Source: Propionimicrobium sp. PCR01-08-3 (GTDB taxonomy: Bacteria > Actinomycetota > Actinomycetes > Propionibacteriales > Propionibacteriaceae). Taken from it: a stretch of DNA of 64,000 bases. Below, piece by piece: positions 8,574-17,050 of the stretch (the stretch's first letter is position 1; the number at the start of each line of letters is the position of its first letter). The notes beneath the pieces were generated by a model, which had not been told where the DNA came from, did no database searches, and worked only from the letters and a program-made list of their open reading frames with translations. The stretch is taken from contig NZ_CP127390.1 of the NCBI RefSeq assembly GCF_030286045.1, positions 496,001 to 560,000 of the forward strand. The letters are read 5' to 3'. The position numbers and the translations under genes were made by a program.

Positions 8574-9692
8574 ATGAGTGTCAGGGAAGAGGGCCGGAAG
8601 CTTGGCCAATCGCTGATGACCGGAGTGTCTTACATGATCCCGTTCGTGGTGGCCGGCGGAATTCTCATAGCCTTGGGCTTCGCATTCGGTGGCATCTACG
8701 TAGGCGATGGCGAAGGCTTCTGGACGGACATTTTTGCCATCGGCAAAGTATCGATGGGCCTGATGACCGCAGTGCTGGGCGGATATATCGCCTATGGAAT
8801 CGCCGACAAACCCGCGTTGGTTGCGGGCTTTGTCGCCGGTGCCATCGCCAACAACCAAGGTTCAGGCTTCATTGGCGCAATCCTTGGCGGCATTATCGCT
8901 GGATATCTTGTTCTCCTGCTGAAGAAGATCAAGCTTCCTGCGGTGCTGCGATCATTGCTGCCAGTCCTGATCATTCCGGTGATCTCGGTGTTCGTAATCG
9001 GTGTTTTGATGTATTACGTTTTTGGTGGGCCGGTAGCTTGGCTGAATACGTCGCTGACCAATTGGCTACAGACGATGTCCGGCGGAGCCAAGGTCATCCT
9101 GGGTATAGTCCAAGGCGCCATGCTGGCCCTGGATATGGGAGGCCCCGTCAACAAGGCCGCCTATGCGTTCGCGTTGGCAGCAGCTGATACGGGAAACTGG
9201 GCACCTATGGCGGCGAACTTCATCGCATCCATGTCGCCACCGCTGGGGGTCGGATTGGCCGTCCTCCTCGCGCCCAAGAAGTTCACCAAGGCCGAGCGTG
9301 GATCACTAGGTGGCCTACTCGTGGGCGGCTTCGGGATGATCACTGAGTTCGCTATTCCTTTTGCTGCTGCAAATCCGTTCAGAATTATCCCGGCGTTGAT
9401 GGCCGGAAGCGCGGTCGGCGGCGCGCTTTCTTATCTCGCGGGCCTCACCATGCAAGCCCCACACGGCGGTCTATTCGTGCTGCTGCTGTGCAATAAGCCA
9501 TTGATCTTCTTGTTGATCTTGGTGATTGCTTCTCTGGTTACCGCCGCTCTGATCATCGTACTCAAACCGAAGCCGTCCGACGATGCCTCGATGGGCATCG
9601 ATATGGGCGACATGCTCGGCGGCGATGATCAGGCGAGCCCGGAAACACCCGCAACTCGTGACAGCGAAGAAACGACAATCAACAACAACTAA
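8574..9692 (+). CDS. PTS fructose-family EIIC permease
   Basis: This 372-residue integral membrane protein forms the sugar channel of the PTS. It has about nine hydrophobic segments, the family start GRKLGQSLMTGVSYMIPFVV, and the APHGG motif late in the protein that is typical of fructose-type IIC. The last 40 residues are a hydrophilic, acidic cytoplasmic tail. AAGGAGG precedes the ATG. With the separate EIIA and EIIB genes it completes one permease. No dedicated HPr, EI or 1-phosphofructokinase is in the operon, so the general enzymes are presumably encoded elsewhere. Confidence 0.93.
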   Translation: MSVREEGRKLGQSLMTGVSYMIPFVVAGGILIALGFAFGGIYVGDGEGFWTDIFAIGKVSMGLMTAVLGGYIAYGIADKPALVAGFVAGAIANNQGSGFIGAILGGIIAGYLVLLLKKIKLPAVLRSLLPVLIIPVISVFVIGVLMYYVFGGPVAWLNTSLTNWLQTMSGGAKVILGIVQGAMLALDMGGPVNKAAYAFALAAADTGNWAPMAANFIASMSPPLGVGLAVLLAPKKFTKAERGSLGGLLVGGFGMITEFAIPFAAANPFRIIPALMAGSAVGGALSYLAGLTMQAPHGGLFVLLLCNKPLIFLLILVIASLVTAALIIVLKPKPSDDASMGIDMGDMLGGDDQASPETPATRDSEETTINNN

Positions 9693-9774
9693 CGATTCGT
9701 CCACGAAGATGTCCGTTGCTCGAGGCAGAGGCGGCGGCCTTATCGGTGGACTTTGATTAAAAGGAGAAAAAGAT

Positions 9775-10695
9775 ATGCCCCGCTTCCAGGATGTTATGGA
9801 GCACTTCCCGTTCGAGCCGGAAGACAAGGCTCCGATGCTAATCCGTAAGACGGACTACATGCACCATATCTACCCACCAAATAATGCGTTCACGAGCGAC
9901 AACAACTACTTGATCGTCTCCACCGACACCCTTTTGCTCGGTATCTATGAGCTCGCGCCAGGTGGGTCCTTCGAGCCCATCGATATCCATCCGGGTGACG
10001 AGATGTACTACATTCTCGAAGGGCCGGTTGTTCAGAAGAGCAACTATGGTCAATACGTCGAGATCCAAACTGGAGAGGGCTTGCTCATTCCGCAGGAGAC
10101 CTGGCACCAGGGGAACAACTTTTCGGATCACAAGGTACGCATCCTGTTCTTCATCGCGCCGAAGGCCTGGGGCGAGGATGTGCCTCCGAAGGTATTCCCA
10201 ACCGCGGATGACACTAAAACCTTCAAGGGACGTAAGAACGGTCAAATCCCGGATGTTTCTGGCGTGCAAGGGATAACTCGAATGCCGACGACCGATGATC
10301 TGGGTCGCTGGCCAATTGATGGCAGGGCGGCTCGTCAAAAGCCATCAAATATCTGGCGCATCACCGATCAGGATAAGCTGGTCACCCTCCTCGGCAATGA
10401 TTCGCCGATGCTCATGAAATTCACCGTGAGCACTGACTACGGTCATATGGGAGAGATGATCGTGCCTCCGGGCGGTGGCAAAGGGCCGCGTTGCTCGGAG
10501 CCCACCTCGCATGAGGGTGATCTGGTGCTTTACTGCATGGAGGGCCCGATCACGGTCAACTTCCCGGAGCGGCTCGAGAGCTTCATCATGGAGCCAGAGG
10601 AATCAATCTTCGTCCCCGCCGGAGAGGCCTATCAGCTGGTCAATTTTGATGGCTATCCGGTACGGGCGGTCTTCGCTATTGCGCCTGGGCTGTGA
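9775..10695 (+). CDS. Bicupin protein, probable sugar-phosphate isomerase or epimerase
   Basis: This 306-residue protein is a duplication of two cupin barrels. The first has IHPGDEMYYILEG with His72 and Glu76, then PQETWHQGNN with His111, a plausible metal site. The second keeps SHEGDLVLYCMEG (His246), but the position of the third ligand is PAGEAYQLVN, with Gln287 instead of His, so its metal site looks lost. AAAGGAGAAAAAG precedes the ATG. It is the last gene of the PTS operon. In this setting a cupin is often an aldose-ketose isomerase, which would feed the aldolase, but I do not recognise the exact family and this role is inferred. Confidence 0.7.
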   Translation: MPRFQDVMEHFPFEPEDKAPMLIRKTDYMHHIYPPNNAFTSDNNYLIVSTDTLLLGIYELAPGGSFEPIDIHPGDEMYYILEGPVVQKSNYGQYVEIQTGEGLLIPQETWHQGNNFSDHKVRILFFIAPKAWGEDVPPKVFPTADDTKTFKGRKNGQIPDVSGVQGITRMPTTDDLGRWPIDGRAARQKPSNIWRITDQDKLVTLLGNDSPMLMKFTVSTDYGHMGEMIVPPGGGKGPRCSEPTSHEGDLVLYCMEGPITVNFPERLESFIMEPEESIFVPAGEAYQLVNFDGYPVRAVFAIAPGL

Positions 10696-10721
10696 ACTGA
10701 GCAGTTGGGAAGTTATTAAGA

Positions 10722-10760
10722 CACAGCGGTTGCCCGTCCTCGGGGCGGCCAGCCGCTGTG
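10722..10760 (+). terminator. Hairpin terminator of the PTS operon
   Basis: CACAGCGG (10722-10729) pairs with CCGCTGTG (10753-10760), with an inner CCCG/CGGG stem. It lies 27 nt after the bicupin stop and closes the sugar operon before glmS. Confidence 0.5.
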
Positions 10761-10898
10761 CCCAGAACCATCGTGAACGAGGCTCGGCGTACGCGTCCGT
10801 GGAAGATGTTGATCTTCTTGAGTCGCCTGAGCGATCTGCGAGCGTTCAACGTGACGGTGAATACAAACAACTACGACGCATTGGATAAGGTGTCTGCC

Positions 10899-12746
10899 AT
10901 GTGCGGAATCATCGGTTATGTCGGCCCGCGGGACGCCCAAGATGTCATCATTTCGGGTTTGCGCCGACTCGAATATCGCGGATACGACTCGGCGGGCATC
11001 GCCGTCTTGGCGGATGGCAAGCTGAGCATCGCCAAGAAGGCCGGCAAATTGGCCAACCTCGAGGCTGAACTCGAAACGCTGGATTTCCCTCGATCCCACC
11101 AGGGCATCGGTCATACCCGCTGGGCAACCCACGGTGCGCCGACTGACGAGAATGCGCACCCGCATCTGTCAGGCGATGGGCGCGCCGCCGTCGTCCACAA
11201 TGGCATCATCGAGAACTTCGCCGAGCTGCGTGCCGAGCTCGTCGAATCCGGCGTGAGCTTCGCGTCCGAGACGGACACCGAGGTCGTCGCGCATCTGCTC
11301 GCGGCAGCGCTGCCAACAGCTTCGAGTCTGATCGATGCAATGGGCCAGGTCGTCGCTCGGCTCGAAGGGGCATTCACCCTGGTGGCGCTCGATGCCCAGC
11401 GTCCGGACGAGGTCGTTGCCGCTCGGCGCAATTCCCCGCTGGTCGTGGGCGTCGGCGAGCATGAGAACTTCGTGGCGTCCGACGTGCTGGCCTTCATCGA
11501 ACACACCCGCGATGTCGTCGAGCTCGGGCAAGACCAGATCGTGCACATCACTCCCGAAGAAATCACGGTCGTCGGTTTTGATGGCAAGCCTGCCGAGACC
11601 AGCCGGTACCACGTCGACTGGGATACCTCGGCCGCCGAGAAGTCCGGTTTCGACTGGTTCATGCGCAAGGAGATCTTCGAGCAGCCGAAGGCGGTCGCCG
11701 ACACCCTGCTCGGCCGCTACAACTCCAAGGGCGAGTTGGTTCTCGACGAGATGCGCGGCATCTCTCCCGAAGACCTGCGGCGCATCAACAAGATCGTCAT
11801 CGTGGCCTGCGGCACTGCCTATTACGCGGGCATGGTCGCGAAATACGCCATCGAACATTGGACGCGGGTGGCCTGCGAGGTCGAAGTGGCTTCCGAGTTC
11901 CGTTACCGCGACCCGATCATCGACCCGCAGACCCTGTGCGTGACGATCAGCCAGTCCGGAGAGACGGCGGACACCTTGATGGCCATCAGGCACGCGCGGG
12001 TGCAGGGCGCCAAGGTCATCGCCATCTGCAATACCAACGGCGCGACCATTCCCCGGGAGTCGGACGCGGTCATCTACACCCACGCCGGGCCCGAGATCGG
12101 GGTTGCGTCCACCAAGGGCTTTTTGACCCAGTTGGCTGCCTGCTATCTGCTCGGCCTCTACCTCGCTCAGGTGCGCGGCATGAAGTACGCCGACGAGATT
12201 CGGGTCATCACCGACGAGTTGGAGCGCACTCCGCAGATGATTCAGCAAATGCTGGATAGCGCCGACGACATTTACGCTCTCGCACACAAGCTCGCCAAGG
12301 CCGAGGATTTCATCTTCCTCGGACGTCACGTCGGCTACCCGGTCGCTCTCGAGGGCGCCCTCAAGCTGAAAGAGATCGCCTACCAGCACGCGGAGGGCTT
12401 TGCGGCCGGTGAGCTCAAGCACGGCCCGATCGCCATCATCGAACCGGGCATGCCGGTCTTCGTCGTGGTGCCTCCCGCCGGCCGCGACCAGCTTCGTGAC
12501 AAGGTGCGCAGCAACATCAAGGAAGTCAAGGCGCGCGGCGCGCACACCATCGTCCTGCTCGAGAAGGGTGACGACGGCATCGAGGCGGACGCGGACGAGA
12601 TCATTCGGTTGCCGCATACCTCGACGTTGCTGCAGCCGCTGGTGGCCACCGTGCCGCTGCAGCTGTTCGCGTGCGAGTTGGCCACCACGCTGGGCCACGA
12701 TGTGGATCAGCCGCGCAACCTGGCGAAGTCGGTCACCGTCGAGTGA
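10899..12746 (+). CDS. glmS: Glutamine-fructose-6-phosphate aminotransferase
   Basis: This 615-residue enzyme makes glucosamine-6-phosphate from fructose-6-phosphate and glutamine, the entry to amino-sugar synthesis. The start MCGIIGYVG places the catalytic Cys directly after the removed Met, which fixes ATG 10899. The N-terminal glutaminase domain (to about 240) carries LRRLEYRGYDSAG; two SIS domains follow with SQSGETADT and the C-terminal DQPRNLAKSVTVE. No glmS ribozyme-like leader was recognised upstream. AcpS and NnrD follow closely, as in other actinobacteria. Confidence 0.97.
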   Translation: MCGIIGYVGPRDAQDVIISGLRRLEYRGYDSAGIAVLADGKLSIAKKAGKLANLEAELETLDFPRSHQGIGHTRWATHGAPTDENAHPHLSGDGRAAVVHNGIIENFAELRAELVESGVSFASETDTEVVAHLLAAALPTASSLIDAMGQVVARLEGAFTLVALDAQRPDEVVAARRNSPLVVGVGEHENFVASDVLAFIEHTRDVVELGQDQIVHITPEEITVVGFDGKPAETSRYHVDWDTSAAEKSGFDWFMRKEIFEQPKAVADTLLGRYNSKGELVLDEMRGISPEDLRRINKIVIVACGTAYYAGMVAKYAIEHWTRVACEVEVASEFRYRDPIIDPQTLCVTISQSGETADTLMAIRHARVQGAKVIAICNTNGATIPRESDAVIYTHAGPEIGVASTKGFLTQLAACYLLGLYLAQVRGMKYADEIRVITDELERTPQMIQQMLDSADDIYALAHKLAKAEDFIFLGRHVGYPVALEGALKLKEIAYQHAEGFAAGELKHGPIAIIEPGMPVFVVVPPAGRDQLRDKVRSNIKEVKARGAHTIVLLEKGDDGIEADADEIIRLPHTSTLLQPLVATVPLQLFACELATTLGHDVDQPRNLAKSVTVE

Positions 12747-12753
12747 GCCGGGC

Positions 12754-13128
12754 GTGATCATCGGCGTCGGGGTCGACATCTGCCAGGTCGTGAGAGTCGC
12801 GGGAATGCTCGAACGCAGGCCCGGCCTGATGAGCAGGCTGTTCACGGCGGCGGAGGCTCACACCTCCGAGGGCGAACCACGAACCGCGGAGTCGTTGGCG
12901 GCCAGATTTGCTGCCAAGGAAGCACTCGCGAAGGCGCTCGGTTCGCCCGGCGGCATGAGCTGGCTGGACGCCGAGGTGACGACATCTGCCGATGGCGCAC
13001 CCGCGTTGGCCATTAGCGGTACCGTTGCGGCGAGGGCCGCCGAATGCGGGGTTACGAATATCCAGCTGTCGCTCAGCCATGATGCCGGGTTGGCAACGGC
13101 TTTTGTCATCTGTGAGGGGAAAACGTGA
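12754..13128 (+). CDS. acpS: Holo-[acyl-carrier-protein] synthase
   Basis: This 124-residue enzyme transfers the phosphopantetheine arm of CoA to acyl carrier protein. It shows the two family motifs: GVGVDICQ at the N-terminus (Asp8, Mg ligand) and RFAAKEALAKALG in the middle (Glu, Mg ligand), with the final LSLSHDAGLATAFV strand. GTG 12754 starts 8 nt after the glmS stop; the 3' end overlaps the nnrD GTG by 4 nt, so the two are probably translationally coupled. Confidence 0.95.
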   Translation: MIIGVGVDICQVVRVAGMLERRPGLMSRLFTAAEAHTSEGEPRTAESLAARFAAKEALAKALGSPGGMSWLDAEVTTSADGAPALAISGTVAARAAECGVTNIQLSLSHDAGLATAFVICEGKT

Positions 13129-14576
13129 TCGGGATTCAGTCAGTCGACAAGATCCGCGACGCCGAAGCGGAGTTCATGGAAGCAAATCCGGACGTCAATT
13201 TGATGCAACGGGCTGCCGGCCATGTCGCCGATCTCGCCAGCCGGATGATGCCGGAAGGAACCATCCTCGTCGTGGTGGGCCCCGGAAACAATGGTGGCGA
13301 TGCGCTTTTTGCCGCCCGTAAATTGGTGCGCGACGGCCGCCGCCAGGTGCTCGCCTGGCTGGTCTCCGACAAGGCCCATCCGCAAGGTGTGGTGGCGGCC
13401 CGCCAGGTCGGCATCCGGTTCCTCGACGAGATGGACGTTGCCCGCCTGCTGCCCGACGTCCGGCTGGTCATCGACGGCATCACAGGCATCGGTGGACGCC
13501 CCGGCCTGCCCAAGAACGTGCACCTGTTCGCCGAGATGTGTAACGCGCTGTGCATTCCCGTGCTGGCCGTCGACATTCCCTCCGGGCTGGCGGCCGAGGA
13601 CCATCACCGTCCCGAACACGTGTTGGCCGCGACCCGCACGATCACCTTCGGCGCTCCGAAACTCTGCCATCTGGCTCAGCCCGCCGCCAGCGCATGCGGT
13701 GACGTCGAGGTGGCGGACATCGGCCTCACGATGCCCAAATCGAATTTGCGGCAGGCCCAGCGAGTCGACGTCGCCCGTTGGTGGCCGTGGCCGACCCCGT
13801 ACACGGACAAGTATTCGCGCGGCGTGCTGGGGGTCGACACCGGCTCCGCCCGTTTCCCGGGGGCAGCGGTCCTGTCGGTGACAGGTGCGGTCTACTCGGG
13901 CGCCGGCATGATTCGTTTCACCGGCAGCGACCGGCTGGCCGAACTGGTGCTGCGCAAACTGCCTTCGGTGACCGTCAACAGTGGTCGCGTCCAGGCCTGG
14001 TTGGTGGGTTGTGGCTGGTCGGACGAGGGCGCCCCGGAGCGTTTCGGACCGATCCTGGAATCGGGAGCGCCGGCGGTGGTGGACGCGGACGCACTGCGCC
14101 ACCTGCCGAAGAAGCTGCCCGAGGGCTGGCTGCTGACCCCGCACGCCGGCGAGCTTGCCGGCCTGTTGGGCATCACCAGGCGAGAGGTCGAAGACGACCC
14201 GATCGGGAAGGTGTACGAGGCCGCGCAACGGTTCGAGACCACCGTGCTGCTCAAGGGAGCCACCCAGTATGTGGCCAATCCGTTCCAGGAGAGGGTCTCG
14301 CTGGCGATTGCCGGACCTTCTTGGACGGCGCAAGCCGGCTCAGGCGACCTGCTGGCAGGCATTTGCGGCACCCTGCTGGCTGCCGGCCTACCCGCGCCGC
14401 AGGCAGCGACACTGGCCGCATCGGTGCAGGCCATGGCAGCGGCCAAGAAGCCCGGCCCCTTCCCGCCCGATGTGGTTGCCGAGGCCATCCCCGAGGTGCT
14501 GGTGCACCTGGCAGACTTGGCTGATCAGCCGGTCTTGGCGGGCGACCTGACGCCGAGATCGATCGCCGCGCAGTAG
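13125..14576 (+). CDS. nnrD: Bifunctional NAD(P)H-hydrate epimerase / ADP-dependent dehydratase
   Basis: This 483-residue protein repairs hydrated NADH and NADPH. The N-terminal YjeF_N domain (about 1-210) epimerises the R-hydrate, with VVGPGNNGGDALFAAR. The C-terminal ribokinase-like domain (about 225-480) uses ADP to remove water, with LTPHAGELAGLLG and AGSGDLLAG near its catalytic Asp. The common NAGTGD variant is here QAGSGD. GTG 13125 overlaps acpS. The last 52 nt overlap the end of the convergent glycosyltransferase gene. Confidence 0.95.
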   Translation: MIGIQSVDKIRDAEAEFMEANPDVNLMQRAAGHVADLASRMMPEGTILVVVGPGNNGGDALFAARKLVRDGRRQVLAWLVSDKAHPQGVVAARQVGIRFLDEMDVARLLPDVRLVIDGITGIGGRPGLPKNVHLFAEMCNALCIPVLAVDIPSGLAAEDHHRPEHVLAATRTITFGAPKLCHLAQPAASACGDVEVADIGLTMPKSNLRQAQRVDVARWWPWPTPYTDKYSRGVLGVDTGSARFPGAAVLSVTGAVYSGAGMIRFTGSDRLAELVLRKLPSVTVNSGRVQAWLVGCGWSDEGAPERFGPILESGAPAVVDADALRHLPKKLPEGWLLTPHAGELAGLLGITRREVEDDPIGKVYEAAQRFETTVLLKGATQYVANPFQERVSLAIAGPSWTAQAGSGDLLAGICGTLLAAGLPAPQAATLAASVQAMAAAKKPGPFPPDVVAEAIPEVLVHLADLADQPVLAGDLTPRSIAAQ

Positions 14577-15661
14577 TAGTCGAGCAACTGGTCGCATAGC
14601 TTGGGCCACGTGCGGCCTTCGACGTGCTTGCGGGCCGTCCGGCCGAAGGTCACGCGCTTGAATCGGTCACCCGCCAGGTCGTTCACCTCGGCCCGCATCG
14701 CGTCCAGGTCGCCTGGAGCATAGAGCCAGCCGTTGTGCGACGAATCAATGAGATCGATAGGTCCGCCCCGGCGCGGCGCGATCGTGGGAAGCCCGCTGGC
14801 CTGCGCCTCCTGAATCGCCTGACAGAAGGTCTCCGATTCCCCGGGGTGGACGAACAAGTCGAGCGAGGCCAAGAAGCGGGGCAATTCGTCCCCGGATTTC
14901 ATGCCGACGAAGACGGCCGACGGCAGCCGTCCCTGCAGTTCGGCACGCTGGGGTCCGTCGCCGATGATCACCAAGCGGACGCCCGGCAGGCCCTCAAGCG
15001 CGACGAGATCGTCGACCTGCTTCTCCGGACCCAGGCGTCCCATATAGCCGACGACCACTTCGCCGTTCGGCGCCCACAAATCGTGCAGGCTCTGGTCGCG
15101 CTTGGCGGGATGGAAACGATCGGTATCGACTCCGCGACCCCAGACGTCGACCCGGGAGAATCCGTGCTCGATCAACTGATCGCGGGTATAGCTGGATGGT
15201 GCCAAGTTGATGGTCGCCATGTTGTGCACCTTGCGCAGGTGCCGCCAGAAAATCGGCTCGGCCGCCGGGTAGCCGTACCGGACCGCATAGCGGGGCACCT
15301 CGGTCTGATACAGCGCCACGCTCGGCACGCCGAGTTGGGCCGCCGCCATCACACCCTTCGAACCGAGAATCACCGGTGCCGCCAGATGCACCACATCGGG
15401 GGCGAAATCGGCCAGCGCCTTGTGCACCGAATTGCTAGGCGTCGTCGACAGGCGCATATCCGGATACCACGGCAGATAGACCGAAGCCGTCGTGACTACC
15501 GGGAATCCGGCGTAGCTTTCGGGAACCCCGCGAGGATCATTGGGGGCGATAACCAGCGCTTCGTGCCCGCGATCGCGAAGATGCTCCAGGGTTCGCAGGA
15601 CCGAGTTGGTGACACCATTCACGGAAGGCAAGAAGCATTCGGTAACAAATCCAACTCGCAC
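14525..15661 (-). CDS. GT4 glycosyltransferase, probable GDP-mannose-dependent alpha-mannosyltransferase
   Basis: This 378-residue GT-B enzyme begins MRVGFVTECFLPSVNGVTNSV, cut here, a start shared with MgtA/PimB-like mannosyltransferases. It carries the GT4 signature near the C-terminus: HPGESETFCQAIQEAQASG contains the EX7E motif (two Glu) that binds the nucleotide sugar. It probably adds mannose to a glycolipid or lipomannan, consistent with mptB 7.5 kb away. GTG 15661 is chosen over ATG 15682 because TAGGAT (15669-15674 on this strand) lies 7 nt before it, a leaderless arrangement. It converges on and overlaps nnrD by 52 nt. Confidence 0.87.
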   Translation of the reverse strand: MRVGFVTECFLPSVNGVTNSVLRTLEHLRDRGHEALVIAPNDPRGVPESYAGFPVVTTASVYLPWYPDMRLSTTPSNSVHKALADFAPDVVHLAAPVILGSKGVMAAAQLGVPSVALYQTEVPRYAVRYGYPAAEPIFWRHLRKVHNMATINLAPSSYTRDQLIEHGFSRVDVWGRGVDTDRFHPAKRDQSLHDLWAPNGEVVVGYMGRLGPEKQVDDLVALEGLPGVRLVIIGDGPQRAELQGRLPSAVFVGMKSGDELPRFLASLDLFVHPGESETFCQAIQEAQASGLPTIAPRRGGPIDLIDSSHNGWLYAPGDLDAMRAEVNDLAGDRFKRVTFGRTARKHVEGRTWPKLCDQLLDYYCAAIDLGVRSPAKTG

Positions 15662-15721
15662 AGCTTTGATCCTACCTCGCATTCGGATGTGCGATGGCTG
15701 CTGAAGTGGATCGTGCTCGCG

Positions 15722-16038
15722 TCAGCGGTCCGCAGGATCCGAGGCGAGGATCCAGCGGAAATAGGCGATGCGATCGGCTATCGAGCGTTCGGTCAGTGCG
15801 GACGATGGCGCAAGCGGTTCGAAGCCGTGCACGACGCCGGGACGAACGATCAGCTCGGTGGGCACGTGATCCCTGATGAGAGACAGCGCATAGGCCACGT
15901 CTTCGGCGTAGAACATGTCGGCATCGCCCACCTCTACATATGCGGGAGGCAGGCCGTGAAGATCCGCGCGCTGCACGGACGCGCGAACTCGTCTCGGAAG
16001 CGCTCGATATCGACAGGCGCGTGCCATGAGATTCTGCC
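15722..16038 (-). pseudogene. Remnant of an alpha/beta hydrolase (HSL/lipase family)
   Basis: The minus strand encodes only the C-terminal part of an alpha/beta hydrolase: RADLHGLPPAYVEVGDADMF near the start, then GVVHGFEPLA with the catalytic-type His, ending at 15722. No N-terminal domain, oxyanion HGGG box or nucleophile Ser is present. Just upstream, a different frame reads RFRDEFARP, which fits the same family, suggesting a frameshift near 15990. It lies between the GT4 gene and the tsaE fusion. Decay after deletion is inferred. Confidence 0.6.
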
Positions 16039-16055
16039 GGCATCCGGCCCGCGCG

Positions 16056-16072
16056 TAGACTAACAACCTGTG
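16056..16072 (+). promoter_or_regulatory. Leaderless promoter of the tsaE-tsaB-rimI-tsaD operon
   Basis: TAGACT (16056-16061) lies 8 nt before GTG 16070 with no Shine-Dalgarno sequence between, so the first base of the mRNA is predicted to be at or near the start codon. Confidence 0.5.
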
Positions 16073-17050
16073 ATCGAAACCGACATGGATCAGCAGCTGG
16101 AACTGAGGCTGGCGTCCCCGGGCGATGCCGAACTGATGCACGGCGTGATCACCCAGGCATTCGGTTCACGTGCGGCTCTCAATCCGCCGGCCGATGCGAT
16201 GACCGATACCGTTGCCGACATCGAGGGGCGAATCGCCGATCAGGTCGGCATCATCGCTTCGGACGAAAGTGGCGTCGCGGGGTGTCTGTTCTGTTCCATG
16301 CATCCGGACGCAGAGGTGCCCGTCGGCATGCTGCATCGAGTCGCTGTTCTTCCCGGCCACCGCCGCAATGGGGTGGCCTTTCATATGGTGATGGCCGCCG
16401 CCGGCCTGGCAACCGACGCCGGTATGCGCAGACTGCGGCTGATCGCCCGCCAAGAACTACCGGATGTGGTCGAGTGGTGGAAAACCCACGACTTCACGAT
16501 CGTCCAAGAACTGGACGAGCACCAGCTGCTGCTCGATACCGCGCTGCCCACCAGAGTGAGCGTGCCCACCGCGGACGACATGCGCGAACTCGGCGTCCGG
16601 CTCGCAGCTCTGCTGGCACCGGGCGACCTGATCGTCGCCAGCGGCGAACTTGGTGCCGGAAAGACGACCCTGACCCAAGGAATCGCGGAAGGACTACAGG
16701 TTTCGGGCCCGGTCACCTCGCCGACCTTCGTGCTGAGCCGTATTCACCACCCGAGGGGCACGGCACCACAGCTCGTACATGTCGACGCCTACCGGCTCGG
16801 CTCCGAAGCAGAGCTCGACGACCTCGACCTCGAGGAGACGATGAGCGAGTCGGTGACCTTGGTCGAATGGGGCGCAGGTCTTGCCGAGCACCTGGCCGGC
16901 GATCGGCTGGACATCGATATCGAACGCAGCGATGACATCGAGGACGACACCCGCACCGTGATTCTGCATGGTGTCGGGCCCCGCTGGCGTGCGGTCGATT
17001 TGTGGACTTTGAATGCCGGGCGGCCCGCCGGCAACCAGGAGGAAAAGTGA
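16070..17050 (+). CDS. tsaE: GNAT acetyltransferase fused to TsaE, ATPase of the t6A complex
   Basis: This 326-residue protein joins two domains. Residues 1-155 are a GNAT acyltransferase with the acetyl-CoA-binding motif R98-R-N-G-V-A in VAVLPGHRRNGVAFHMV. Residues about 165-310 are TsaE, with Walker A GELGAGKTT (192-200), SPTFVLSR and VDAYRLGS; TsaE drives turnover of the TsaB-TsaD threonylcarbamoyl transferase that modifies A37 of ANN-decoding tRNAs. Ordinary TsaE has about 150 residues. The fusion is in frame with no frameshift. TsaB, RimI and TsaD follow with 4-nt overlaps. The GNAT substrate is unknown. ATG 16085 is an alternative start. Confidence 0.9.
   Translation: MIETDMDQQLELRLASPGDAELMHGVITQAFGSRAALNPPADAMTDTVADIEGRIADQVGIIASDESGVAGCLFCSMHPDAEVPVGMLHRVAVLPGHRRNGVAFHMVMAAAGLATDAGMRRLRLIARQELPDVVEWWKTHDFTIVQELDEHQLLLDTALPTRVSVPTADDMRELGVRLAALLAPGDLIVASGELGAGKTTLTQGIAEGLQVSGPVTSPTFVLSRIHHPRGTAPQLVHVDAYRLGSEAELDDLDLEETMSESVTLVEWGAGLAEHLAGDRLDIDIERSDDIEDDTRTVILHGVGPRWRAVDLWTLNAGRPAGNQEEK

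Noticed and set aside
10696-10898. Possible glmS ribozyme or other riboswitch before glmS
   Set aside because: No glmS ribozyme core was recognised, and the region contains the terminator of the upstream operon and a plain promoter-like stretch.
11169-12845. Long open frame (558 codons) on the minus strand opposite glmS
   Set aside because: It mirrors the codon structure of glmS, is rich in Asp, Arg, Gly, Val and His as antisense frames of high-GC genes are, and shows no protein motif.
14624-16063. 479-codon plus-strand frame opposite the GT4 gene
   Set aside because: Antisense shadow of a clear glycosyltransferase; no recognisable domain.
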